64,000 nt of DNA, taken from Cystobasidiopsis lactophilus. Its lineage: Eukaryota; Basidiomycota; Agaricostilbomycetes; Agaricostilbales; Chionosphaeraceae. The stretch spans positions 1,153,434-1,217,433 of the forward strand of contig BCIO01000004.1 in NCBI GenBank assembly GCA_001599975.1, given 5' to 3'. Made by a program: the position numbers and the translations under genes. The notes beneath the pieces are model-generated. The model made no database searches. It worked only from the letters and a program-made list of their open reading frames with translations, and was not told where the DNA came from. Shown here piece by piece: positions 54,428-64,000 of this stretch. Each line of letters begins with the position of its first letter. Within the stretch, counting starts at the first letter, position 1.

Positions 54428-55894
54428 ATGCGTTTCGAGACCGACAAATTGGAGGCCAAAATGTCCATTGGCAGTGGTGAGCGCCTATCCTAGACATCAG
54501 GCATCAATCTTGCATTCTCTAACGCGGCTCCGCAGCTCATAATTGGCCGGAGCAGCGGGACTTGGCCGAACACGAAGTCAAGATCGTCGGCTATGCTGCC
54601 TTCTGTTACGTCGAGTCGAAAGAGGGAAAAGAATTTCAAGTGCGGGACCTTCCTTTGTCAAAGTCTGTCGTGTATACTGACGAAGCAAGGAGCCAGGTCT
54701 CGGTGAGGACACCGTGGCGACCTCGCTTTGGGACAGCGCTCACCACTTTCCGCTCACCGCTTTGACAGATCAACTCCAAGTCGCCAGTCAACGTTGTGGT
54801 GTTGGCAGATGGCCAATTCTTGAACAGCTGTTCCTTTGATCCTTCGGACGGCAGAAGAAGCTGGGTGAAGTTCAGCGGGGTCAAGTCTGACGACCCGTCC
54901 CAAAGGCGCACCTTCCAATTCGCCAAGTGAGTAGCACAGCTAATAGATACATCTTTGCCGTGTGACTTGATCGTACCTTTTGCGATAGTTTGAAGACAAC
55001 CGACGAAGAAGGATTGGGAGTGGGCGACGAGGAGACCGACCTTCTCGAAGGCCTGGGTCAGAGTAGGTGTCCGTGATATACGCATCCCAAGTCATGCTGA
55101 CACAAGCCTTGCAGTCGTCGTTGAGGTCCGCCGCATCACTGGCTTGGAGGAGCTGCCGCCGGGCCACAGGTCTAGCAGACCCACGATCCGCCACATCGAC
55201 CAGCGAACGTACTTGGAGACGTACGCTCACTCATTTTTTGGTCCTCTTTAACCTTTAAGCTAAGTCAGATGGTCCGAAACAGACACAAGAAGGACATGGG
55301 CTCACATCAAGTGGGCTTCAAAGAATCCATCGAAGCTCCAGAGGCAGACTATCAGCCTCGCGCCGCCACCAAAGTCAAGTATTGGATCGATGCGCGGACG
55401 GAACCTCCCTGGAGGCGATTTGTCTTTCGATACAGGTCCCTGAGTTCGTTCGATTCCTGTGCATTTCTGAGATGCTAGCTGAAGCTCTCTTTCTCTGCTC
55501 CAGTGTGGCTTGTGGGCTGCTCCTGCTCAAGAAATGTGAAGCTTCTGACCTTGTCGCACAGCTGTACCACAAGAAAATCAGCACCAAGTTCATATCGGTC
55601 GGCCATTCCAACCGACACGACCCTGTTACCATCGACTCGGATGGCGATGAGGAGGAGGACGACCTTTACCGCACCCTGCCCAGCAAAGTTAAGCGCAGGA
55701 TTTCGATGTCGGTCGATGACGACGACGAGATTGTCGCCATCCAGCGCCCCAAACCTAAGAAAAAGCGACCCACCGCTGCCGAGCTCAACGAGGAGGTTTC
55801 GGCCATTGCGCAATCAGGCTTCCAGTCTGCGATGAACATCAACCTTCCCCGCGACGATCCTCCTCAAGTCATCAGCGATAGCGATGAGGATTGA
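54428..55894 (+). CDS. DUF7918 protein, array copy 1
   Basis: First of four tandem paralogues of a fungus-wide family of unknown function. It starts MRFETDKLEAKMSIGS, then AEHEVKIVGYAAFCYVESKE and GKEFQVRDLPLSKSVVYTD; a beta-strand block follows (NSKSPVNVVVLADGQFLNSC, SWVKFSGVKSDDPSQRRTFQ, FANLKTTDEEGLGVGDEET). Later exons give HIDQRTYLETYAHSFFG and DMGHSQVGF-like region, HQVGFKESIEAPEADYQPRA, WIDARTEPPWRRFVFRYR. The C-terminal exon is longer than in the other copies: SNRHDPVTIDSDGDEEEDDL, RPKPKKKRPTAAELNEEVSA, ending PPQVISDSDED, an acidic SDSDED terminus. Introns are short. Shares its promoter region with MPO1. Start: ATG at 54428. Confidence 0.8.
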
Positions 55895-57250
55895 GAAGGG
55901 ACTGGAGTGGGGCTGCAGGGCTCTCAAAGGCGTGCGCATGCTCAGTGCGATGACCTTCCTCGGGCATCCCGCACGGCTGCACGGCGACTTCAAAATTGGC
56001 TCGGCTTGCCTTGTACTTGTTTTCATTCGCCCGCTCGTCCGGGCTTTACGACCTTTAGATGTCTCACTTTGTACATGTACATCTTCACTTTGAACGAAAG
56101 GAACTTTGGCACCATCAGTACAATAACATCGTCGCGGAACAGCTTCTTGCCACCCGAGAGGAAAAAGCTTGGAGCGGAGCGGCCACGCCAATTCGAAACC
56201 CACTCAATCCTGCGATTGCTGATGATCTCCAGAGCTCTATGACTTTGCTTGCTGTGTTAGTCGCGTCGTCTTGAGGCACTGTGATGCTCTGGGGGCTTCC
56301 AAGGACGCGTCGTCTTGATTTCGCCCCCAGGAAGCCACCGTGATTTGGGCTCTTTTCTTCTGCCAAGCACCTGCCAGATCCGATCCAAGAGCACTCCATG
56401 ATGCCTGTATCGTCTTGCGCCCCCTGAAAAGCTGCCACTGTCCGCAGAACAACAGAGGTGTGCGCAACAGATTGGTTGATGTTGATGTTGGCTCCCTTTG
56501 CATTCAAAGATGCTTTTGGATCGGTTCTTTAGAGAAAGTGTGTGTGGATAGGTTTCAATCCGTTGGGGTCCTGTGCTGCTTGCTCTCCTGTGACGTTTCA
56601 AAGTGGGAAAAGTGGGAGAGCGACTGCCTTTTGGTGGCGATTCTTGCCATGCCGATTGGCTACTCCGTTCATTCGCAATCGATCATGCTCAACGGCTGTA
56701 GTGATCTCTTGCAACATTGCGGTGGAAGATCCCTGCTGGAAAACGCAGATTGGGCGACATGAACCGAAAACAATATGAAAACATAAGCTCTTGGTGCCCT
56801 TCTAGAACGCAACTCACACCAGCCCTTCACATTGGAGCGGGATTTATGCACAAAAAGGTTTGCTTTATGGGATTGTTACCAGCCGGTGAAGACGATAGCT
56901 CCGTGTGAACTTTAACACTTTTCACGAAAAGAGGTTGCGCGAGGCTCTGGCGGCGTCAAGCTCAAGCATCCGTCCCTTCTCCCTATCAGTTCTAGTGGTT
57001 ATCTCTGCGAAAGCGCGTGTTAAACTGAAACCCACAAATCGTGGTATAGCGAGCAGCGGCTTCTGTCCATCCCCCATTCTTTTCTTCGTCTGTCACCTCC
57101 GACTTTTCTGCCAGCTTTCTGGATTGTGAGCTCCTCCTCTCCTCGACCATCTACTGCGCAGCGCACTGAGAATAAAGGCGAACTCTAAGGCTTTGCGCAG
57201 CGGAGCCAGAACCCTTCAAGAGCTGTCAAAACCACCTGTCAAGGAAAAGC
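55895..57250. other. 1.36-kb spacer between array copies 1 and 2
   Basis: The largest gap in the array. Open frames exist on both strands (for example about 56115-56600 on minus and 56340-56762 on plus), but I see no DUF7918 remnant, known domain or repeat. I cannot say what it holds. Confidence 0.4.
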
Positions 57251-58627
57251 ATGCCCAACTTCTCGCACGACAAAATCGCCTGTAAGGTGTCGTATGGAGA
57301 GAGGGTGTTGTCATTCTTGGCTTTCCCTTTGCCCGCGCTGACCAGCTCGAACAGCCTACCGCGACCAGGTTGATTTGTGAGCTCCTGTCAGAGTGACAAC
57401 CAGCAGAACTGAAAACTCTCCTTAACAGAGAAGAGTACAACGTCTCTTTCACCAGCGATACCGCGACTTCCTTCATTCCAGCCAAGGAGGGAGAACACTT
57501 TGTTGTGCACGTACGTCCCCTCCGGCTGCTCGATGTCATCAAACAGAGGACGCTTGCTGACTTCCCCTGCAGATGCTCTCCAAAGTTCCAATCCAATTCG
57601 TGGTTTCGTGTGATGGCCAAGGTACGCGCTCGAGGCCTTGCTGCCAACCAATCTGACAATAGATGCGCGTACGACACAGAGGTCAACTCCACCTCCTTCC
57701 ATCCAATCCTCGACGGCCAGGACCACTACACCATTGGAACCCAAAAGATTAACCGCAACGCCTCCCGAGATCTCGTTTTCGGAAAGTACGTTCAAGACCA
57801 TCTTCGAGCTCACAGGAAAGGGCTCACGTCGAGCCTTGTCCCCTCAGACTGAGAACCACCGATGACGAAGGCACTTCCTCTGCTGCTGTTTGCGAGGACA
57901 TAGATCAGTTGTCTGCGTTGGGCCAAAGTAAGCCGCATTTATCATTGGCCAGTTCAATGGCTCAACCTCGCCCGCAGTCCGTGTCGAGGTTCGACGTATC
58001 AACGGCTTTGATCCATACAGGCCTGAAGACGATGATGTGGTCGATTCACGCTACTCCGGCGGCTTTGGCGATGCTAAGCAGCAGATCTTTAAGAAAAAGT
58101 TATTTTTGGGCGAGAACGGCGAGCTCAAGCCCAGGGCTCAGATTGCCTACCGCGACGCCGAGCCTAGAGCCTTTCGAACTCCAAAGCCGTCGAAGGAACG
58201 TGGAAGAATTCAGTGGGTGGACCGACGCACCGACCCGCCGTTCAGAACCTTTGTGTTCAACTACCGAACGCAAGAGTGGCTGGTACGTGCTTCATCTTGG
58301 TCCTCAGCTTGCGACGCCTAACTTAACAACCGGCAGGACAACGCCCACGCTCAGGTCGGCCCGCTCAAGGTTGTGGTCGAGGGCGAGAAACAAAAGCCTA
58401 TCGTCCTCTCGGACGACGAGTCGGACGAGGAGCTGGAGATTGACCATCCCGTCGTCACTGCCAAGCGCTCTTACGTGAGACAACCAGTCAACACCGGCAA
58501 GCGCCACTACACCCGCGCGGCGGCCAGCGCTCAGGCCAAAAAGCAAAAGTTGGGGTCCTCGCCCACCGTTTCGTCCAACGACTCGGACGCTGCTTCTGAA
58601 TGGGCCGAGACCGTCGTCGGCGAGTGA
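57251..58627 (+). CDS. DUF7918 protein, array copy 2
   Basis: Starts MPNFSHDKIACKVSYGE. Exons continue EEYNVSFTSDTATSFIPAKE and GEHFVVHV, MLSKVPIQFVVSCDGQ, VNSTSFHPILDGQDHYTIGT and QKINRNASRDLVFGK, LRTTDDEGTSSAAVCEDIDQ, VRVEVRRINGFDPYRPED, GGFGDAKQQIFKKKLFLGEN and GRIQWVDRRTDPPFRTFVFN then YRTQEWL. The C-terminal part is basic and acidic mixed (KPIVLSDDESDEELEIDHPV, KRHYTRAAASAQAKKQKLGS), ending DAASEWAETVVGE; no coiled coil. The long insertion between LRTTDDEG and the C-terminal strand block makes this the largest core of the four. Introns 45-60 bp. Function unknown; acidic/basic tail suggests a nuclear protein. Confidence 0.78.
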
Positions 58628-59064
58628 GGCTGCGCGTCGTCAGGGCAGCTACCACCGAAATCAACTTCTCATCACCAAAAAGGGGCTCAGTTCGCACTCT
58701 CTTCTCTTGTACTTCCTCCTCCTCTTTCCACTGTACTTGTTAGGCTTCTTTTCTCTGAGCTTCGACGCGGGTTTCGCCACCATAAGACCATACCGCCCAC
58801 AAGTAGACTATGTCAGATAAGGGGCTTAATGAAATTCTACTCAGCTTCGCTGACCGTTTCGCTTTCCCGCTCGACGAGGTGCTCCAGGGCGGGCGGGTGC
58901 TTCGCTTGTTCGTCTGCGCAGCCTGCAAGATAGACACACCCCTGATCGCCCTCTGTAGGCAGAGCGACTTGTGCTGCTCCGAGCGAAGCCTTGCAAGACT
59001 CTTCGCCCCGCTTATCGACCATTTAGGGCCGTCGCTTGCGACTTTGCCTCCTCAACATCGCATA
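58628..59064. other. spacer before copy 3, possible extended leader
   Basis: The frame of copy 3 is open from an upstream ATG at 58810, which would add about 85 residues (starting MSDKGLNEILLSFADRFAFP). None of the other copies has such an extension, so I treat it as leader, but it could be a real N-terminus. Confidence 0.45.
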
Positions 59065-60183
59065 ATGAAGCTTGAAGATGACACTATTGAAGTCTGGGTC
59101 ACCTATGGCGCTGGTAAGCCTGTCCCTTTTTCGTGCAATTGCTTGCTGACGATCACGGGCAGACGAGGAACGCTTGGAAGAGTACAACGAGCAGCTCGTG
59201 GCCGACCGCATCACCTCGATGATTGAATGCAAAGAGGGGCAAAACTTCCAAGTGAACGTGAGGCTTCTTTCCTAGGCAGCGAGGGCAATTGTCAAACGAA
59301 TTTGGCAGGTCCAAACCTCCGTTTCCATTGCTGTGAAAGTCTTCTGCGACGGCAAGCTGGTGGATCACAAGGTCACAGATCCCCTCATGGGCGATAGTGG
59401 CATCCTCAAGATCACGGGCCTGTAAGTCGATGCGCAAACAATGCGACCCCTCAAATTTGCAAAGTGGCCATTTTCTCCCTCTGAATTACTTTCATTTCTA
59501 AGCTCCGAATAGGTTGCTTACGACAGACGACGACCGCCAGGCTGCCAAAGATGAAGAGGTCCTGAAATCTTTGGGCACCAGTGAGCTCAAGCCTTCAAAA
59601 CGCGGCTGGACGATTCCTGATCTTCTGCAGTCACATTGGAGTTCAAGCGGACTTTTGGCTACGTCAGCCTTCCAACCCCTTTCGCCGGATACGGCGATTT
59701 TCAACGCGCGACTTTGCACGAGAAGTGCGGTTCTATTAATTCTATTCCTTCCGGGTTGCCGATGATGTTCGGCTGTAGGACCAAGAAAGCAGTTTCCATG
59801 GCGCAAGTTGATGTCGGAGATAGGGTCGCCGTGCCGGCCTCTACAACTGCCCAAGCCATATATCGCGACCAACACACTTGGCGAACTTTCACCTTCACCT
59901 ACCGGCATGGAGCCTGGCTGGTTCGTCTGCTCTCCTCAAACTCGGTCTATCGCTGACAAAGACACCACAGGAGATCAACGGCTTTAAGGAGCCCACCGAA
60001 CGCACGCCAACACCATCGCCTGAACCAGAGGACATCCAGGCCGAGCTGGCCCGCCTGCGCGCGGAGAACGAGCTGCTCCGCCGCCTTAAGCGCGAGGGCA
60101 CCCATGCCCCAGAAGCTGGCCCCAGCCGCAAGAGGCACAAGAAGAACGAGGTCGTCGAAATTTCTGACTCGGACTCGGATTAG
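59065..60183 (+). CDS. DUF7918 protein, array copy 3, with intronised exon end
   Basis: Closest to copy 4. It starts MKLEDDTIEVWVTYGA, continues DEERLEEYNEQLVADRITSM and IECKEGQNFQVN, then VQTSVSIAVKVFCDGKLVDH and SGILKITGL. Here the ancestral exon end is altered: a GTAAGT donor at 59422 replaces the paralogous position, so 42 nt of former coding sequence join the intron (59422-59512). The next exon gives LLTTDDDRQAAKDEEVLKSL. Later exons give FGYVSLPTPFAGYGDF, then DQHTWRTFTFTYRHGAWL and the C-terminal exon EINGFKEPTERTPTPSPEPE, a leucine-zipper-like coiled coil (IQAELARLRAENELLRRLKR), then a basic patch (SRKRHKKNE) and acidic end VVEISDSDSD. Start: ATG at 59065. Confidence 0.78.
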
Positions 60184-60656
60184 GAATTGGCTTGCTTTGC
60201 AGTGGATGGTGGCGGCGGAGGAAACGGAAACGGATGAAGCGCATTGGCGAGGATGATTTTGATGTCTGATGTTTGAGGCTCTTGCATAAACTTCTACAAT
60301 CCATCCCTAGGCCCTCGAAATGTTGGAGGAACCCGGACGCAAGATGTCCATTGAGACTGCGGCAGGGTTTCAATCAAATCAAGTTGCAGGGCACATGGCT
60401 CATCTAGAGGCATTTCCAACGACCAATGGTAGAGTGCAAGACCTCTAAGATTGTGAATCACTCTTAGCGCCTTGTACCAATTGCCAACGAAAACGCGCCA
60501 CCTGCAGTCTGAAAACAACAGCTGGCTCTTCTCGTTCCGCACGCACCGAATTCGCACCGGCGTCGCTGACCAGGACACTTGGCGAGTGATTGGTTCGCGG
60601 TAGAACACTGCCCCAGCAATCTGCCTCAGCGCATCAGCAGAAGAGGAAGAGGCGAG
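60184..60656. other. spacer before copy 4
   Basis: No gene seen; a minus-strand open frame (60294-60608) has no motif. Confidence 0.5.
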
Positions 60657-61916
60657 ATGAAGTTGCCTGAAGGTGGCCTCGAGGTTTTCGTGACGGTTGG
60701 AGACGGTGGGTCTTCAAGATGCATCAATACCTTTGCGTACTAAGATGGGATCAGACGATGAGCGCCTGGACGAGTACAACGTCCAAGCTGGCGACAAGCG
60801 AACGACTGGTCTCATTGAATGTCGCGAAGGACAAGCCTTCAAGGTAGGATTTCTCTAGATGCTTTGCCCTGATGAGTCTTGCTCATTTAATGACAGATCC
60901 ATGTGAGAACCTGTTTCTTTAGGTAGGGCTTGCGACCTTTCCTTTGACCTGCTTCGACTTGGCTCCTAGGTTGGCACGGACATCCCTATTCGATTCGTCG
61001 CCTCCTGCGACGGCATCGTCCTCGACCGAACGGTCATCGATCCCAGAGCTCGAAACTCGAACATCAGAGTCGTGACGGGGTCTAAATCCGATGCGCAAAC
61101 CATCCGCCCTGTCAAATTCACCAAGTAAAGTCTAGTTCTCTCGGCTTTCGTCCAATACGAGCAGCTAATAGAGGGTCAACAAGGCTTTCTGTCACTGACA
61201 GCGACGAGTTGGCGACAAAGGACGAGAAGGCGATTGCCAGTCTGGGCAACAGTCAGTCTGCTCGCCTTACAACCCCACCGCAGCTTCATTCAAAGTGATA
61301 GTGATGGCAGTTCAAGTCGACTTTTGGCGCATCCGAGGCTACACCAAGACCAACCAGACCTTTGAAGGTGTTGGAGAGCCAGTCAAGGCGACTTTTCACG
61401 AAAAGTATGTGGTCTTTCGAGGGGAGAGAGATTACTGAGCTTTTCCCAGGACCAAGAAGGGCGTTCTAGGCGGACAAATTGATTTTGCCGCCAAGGAGAC
61501 CCGACCTCCGAGCAAACTTGTAGTCTGCGACTTCATTGACAACGTGCATGGCGACCCCTGGCGCACGCTCGTGCTGGCCTATCGAAATGCTGGTTAGTCG
61601 CTGTGCCATTCCGTGCTCTTTCTCCCTTTAACTGTCTTCTCCACAGGCTGGTTGGTAAGGGCCGCCCTGTTTCCGGTGGCGACTCAACCTCATTGCTCGT
61701 TCTCAGGAGATCAACGGCTACAAGCCCACTCCCGATAGACCTCCTACTCACGAGCCAGAGGAGGATCTCCAAACCGAGTTGGCCCGCCTGCGCGCCGAAA
61801 ACGAGCTCCTCCGCCGCCTCAAGCGCGAGGGCACCCAGGCGGCCGAAGCCGGCCCCAGCCGCAAGAAGCAGAAGAAAAACGAGGTTGTCGAGATTTCCGA
61901 CTCCGATTCGGACTAG
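60657..61916 (+). CDS. DUF7918 protein, array copy 4
   Basis: Starts MKLPEGGLEVFVTVGD; continues DDERLDEYNVQAGDKRTTGL and IECREGQAFKV, GTDIPIRFVASCDGIVLDRT and VIDPRARNSNIRVVTGSKSD then AQTIRPVKFTK. The intron here (61125-61183, 59 bp, donor GTAAAG) marks the ancestral exon end lost in copy 3. Then LSVTDSDELATKDEKAIASL, VDFWRIRGYTKTNQTFEGVG, GVLGGQIDFAAKETRPPSKL, GDPWRTLVLAYRNAGWL. The final exon EINGYKPTPDRPPTHEPEED leads into the coiled coil LQTELARLRAENELLRRLKR, a basic patch (SRKKQKKNE) and VVEISDSDSD. This ending is nearly identical to copy 3, so these two are the youngest pair or have undergone gene conversion at their 3' ends. Confidence 0.82.
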
Positions 61917-62309
61917 AACCTCAAAGCTGGAAAGAAAGCAAGATGGCGAGTCGCTGAGGTTTTAGAGGGAGACAGCATTTTTTTTCACGTTTAGACGGCG
62001 CCACCGCATTACTTGTTGTACAAATTCGCACTCGCACTTTTACTGCACTCATGCAAAGCATTTGATACCATTCTCAAGTAGGCCGCAAGAACGAGAGATG
62101 GACCGGAGGCAACATGAGCGCGTGTGGCATTTGCAAAGTGGAGGTACTACAAGTGACGCGCCTCTACGCTTGAAAGCTATGTTGCAAAAGGTCTGCCCTT
62201 GCTAGAAGTGGCGAAAACGAATATCGAACGAAAGAATGTGGGAGGGTCTCGCCAGATGGAGACGCGGTGAAAGAGAAGATTTTGGCTGGCTGGCCGACGC
62301 CGTGCTGCC
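61917..62309. other. convergent 3' intergenic region
   Basis: Between the stops of DUF7918 copy 4 (+) and the secreted-protein gene (-). A run of nine T (61978-61986) is the only notable feature. Confidence 0.5.
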
Positions 62310-62939
62310 TCAAGGGTGAATGTCGATGGGAGAGCGGGCCAGGCCGTCCTTGGCGGCGCTCCAGTAGTAGCAAGTATTGGTTTTGGGGACAAAGGAGTAT
62401 CTGTTGCGTCAACCGGCTTGTGCGTTCAGCTGATGAGCCCTGGGAAAGGCGGAGCTCTAACGCACCGCTGGCAGTAGTTGCCCTTGATGGACTGGGTGGC
62501 AGCCAAGCCATACTTGCTGCCCGCGCCCTTGACGTAAATGGAGTGGAACTTGAAGGGCTTGCCGCTGCGCAAGGTCTGGCACACAACTATTAGCTTCGCC
62601 CTCAACAAAAAGAGCCCCAAACGCTCGCACCCTGTAGCAGTGACCGCTCTTGATGGCAGAGAGCTTGTAGGAGGCACCTTTGCCGTTGCACTTTTTGTTG
62701 CTGTAGGCGTAAATGACCTGCGACGCTGCGCGCTTCTCCATGTTGTAGCGCTTGACGAGGGTGGTATCGCCCTCCTCGAGCGACCAGTGGGCGGGCGAGT
62801 GGTCGGGCAAGGGAGCGGGGCTGGTCGAAGAAAAGTCCTCGACGGCGTGATGGGTTTCGCCGAGGGTGAGCACCTTGGCGGCGGCGGCCTGGCCAGCCAA
62901 AAGAGAGGCGATGAACAAAAGAGCGGAGGGGAAGATCAT
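62310..62939 (-). CDS. small secreted Cys-containing protein with KR sites
   Basis: Not recognised. Signal peptide MIFPSALLFIASLLAGQAAA; then a likely propeptide (ETHHAVEDFSSTSPAPLPDH) with dibasic Kex2-like sites at LVKR and MEKR. The predicted mature part begins AASQVIYAYSNKKCNGKGAS and continues YKLSAIKSGHCYR. Intron 1 has donor GTGCGA; exon 2 gives TLRSGKPFKFHSIYVKGAGS and KYGLAATQSIKGNYCQR. Intron 2 (donor GTGCGT, about 64 bp) joins to YSFVPKTNTCYYWSAAKDGL, ending ARSPIDIHP. Four cysteines suggest two disulphides. A shorter splice form or stop at 62426 is possible if intron 2 uses another acceptor. Likely an extracellular small protein; function unknown. Start: ATG at 62939. Confidence 0.72.
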
Positions 62940-63137
62940 GTTGGTGGTCGTGCAGGAGCAGAAAAAGTCGAGCAAGGGGTGACAGCGCCAAGGGTGGCTC
63001 GTGCGCCAAACAAATTCGGCCCACGAAAACAGCTTAAAAGAAATCGTGCCAGCCGGTTCCAGGCGCCGAGAAGCTGGATGTCTGCTGGAGTAGTGGCTGT
63101 TGATGCAAAGGAGAGAGTCCGTTGGCCAGAAACGCCC

Positions 63138-63998
63138 TCAGCTCTTCCCTCGACTCAGAGCCTTCCAATCCACCACCTCAGCCTCGCACACCTCTTCAAA
63201 CCACTTGTCACTATAATTACACTTATCCGGTAGCAAGTGTGGCCTGCAGGCCAGGTGCGACAGAGCGGCTTGTGAGGCGGTCGCGTCCAGCGAGTTGTCG
63301 CAAAGCTCCTCGAAGAGCTGCTTGACCAGATTGAACGAGGCCACGTAGTTGTCAGTCAACAGAGACACAGTATCAGCTGACGAAAGCGAGCATGAGCGAT
63401 CTGCGAGCAGGGCTAAGGGGAGTTCAAGGAGCGCACCGAAGCGGGACATGGTCCAAGTCAGAAAGATGGGCTGCTCGAACGCGAACGCCGCCCCTTTGAC
63501 CCGAGAAACCTCGAGCAAAAGAGCATACGTTTGCTTCTCTATCGTTTGAATCTTGACTTGGACGTCGTACTAGAGCAAGCGTCAGCCTGCGAGAGGCAAA
63601 CGTTGCAGTTCAAAGCGCTCACCAAGAGGAGGACGGCTTCTGCAAGAATAGCGCACAAGTCTTCCATCTTGCAGCTTTGCGAGAGCAAGTAGAGATCCAC
63701 AGGAGGGTCGCTGGCCAGCTTTTGCCCTACGGTGGCCCTTTCGAACGCGCATGAGCAAAATCTTGGATGAAGGCCAGATCGGCGCTCACTCGGTCTCGTT
63801 CCTCAAAGCGACTATCCGAGAAGCAGCAGGAAGGACTGAAGACACTAATGCACCGTTCCAAGCGCGCCGGCTCTTAGAATGGTCGAGCAGAAGGCTCTTC
63901 AGCCGCCGATGATAAACCGTCTCCGCCGACGAGTCAGGGCCCTTTGAAGGTGATGACATGGGCGAGGCAGAAGAGGCACGGTTCTTCTCTTTAGGCAT
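63138..63998 (-). CDS. hypothetical protein, possibly running off the window
   Basis: Not recognised. First visible exon MPKEKNRASSASPMSSPSKG, then VYHRRLKSLLLDHSKSRRAW. After an intron the frame continues AFERATVGQKLASDPPVDLY, LLSQSCKMEDLCAILAEAVL; a further intron joins to YDVQVKIQTIEKQTYALLLE, VSRVKGAAFAFEQPIFLTWT, DNYVASFNLVKQLFEELCDN and a last part ending KWFEEVCEAEVVDWKALSRG then KS. It is mostly helical with no signal peptide or membrane segment. The ATG at 63998 fits a Ser/Lys-rich start, but the window ends 2 nt later, so an upstream start cannot be ruled out. Confidence 0.55.
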
Positions 63999-64000
63999 TT

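Noticed and set aside
54428-61916. The DUF7918 array as a mobile element or gene cluster for a metabolite
   Set aside because: No transposase, terminal repeats or biosynthetic enzymes are present; tandem duplication explains it.
1-64000. CRISPR arrays, rRNA genes, LTR or virus-like elements
   Set aside because: None seen on reading both strands; the only arrayed repeat is the 320-bp duplication at the left end.

Overview
This window is nuclear DNA of a fungus, most likely a basidiomycete. The evidence is dense genes on both strands, nearly all cut by introns of about 40-65 bp with GT..AG ends, plus clear eukaryotic housekeeping genes (AP-1 gamma-adaptin, N-myristoyltransferase, ribosomal protein S30, Rpf2, a SPF45/RBM17-type splicing factor, WDR24/Rtc1, Pkr1, Mpo1). 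Expanded F-box/LRR and DUF7918 families also fit a basidiomycete. A Pucciniomycotina-type yeast is my guess, not something I can prove. Because of the introns, most genes are chains of short exons; coordinates run from start to stop codon and include introns.

Layout. 1-0.83 kb: a 320-bp tandem repeat. 1.3-7.2 kb: an MDR reductase (-), WDR24/RTC1 (+) and a secreted double-psi beta-barrel protein (+). 7.2-9.3 kb: gene-poor, but it holds a remarkable tRNA-Phe gene (-). 9.3-13.2 kb: a 5-oxoprolinase lacking its second half (-) and ribosomal protein S30 (-). 13.9-17.1 kb: two tandem F-box-like/LRR genes (+). 17.7-20.8 kb: a second MDR reductase, a small secreted protein and a Cys-rich small membrane protein (all +). 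21.0-24.7 kb: NMT1 (-) and RPF2 (+), divergent from about 46 bp. 25-31.6 kb: an RCR-like membrane protein (-), an orphan (-), an epoxide hydrolase (+), an F-box/LRR gene (-) and a helical tail-anchored protein (-). 31.9-40.6 kb: AP-1 gamma-adaptin, a Uma2/PD-(D/E)XK-like gene, PKR1 (all +), a macro-domain protein (-) and a TatD nuclease (+). 41-45 kb: two related membrane proteins (-). 45.5-54.1 kb: SPF45 (+), an orphan (-), a large F-box/LRR gene (-) and MPO1 (-). 54.4-61.9 kb: four tandem DUF7918 genes (+). 62.3-64 kb: a small secreted protein (-) and an unrecognised gene (-).

The genes form no operon or biosynthetic cluster. Loose functional themes are membrane traffic and protein lipidation (AP-1, NMT1), vacuole and TORC1 control (WDR24, PKR1, RCR), ribosome production (S30, RPF2), redox/xenobiotic metabolism (two MDRs, epoxide hydrolase, 5-oxoprolinase) and small secreted proteins. 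I found no undescribed multi-gene system. The most unusual observations are the tRNA-Phe gene with a second, 59-nt GT..AG insert in its D-arm, exon-to-intron conversion in one DUF7918 copy, and a 6-nt microexon in MPO1. I saw no CRISPR array, rRNA, LTR element or virus-like element.
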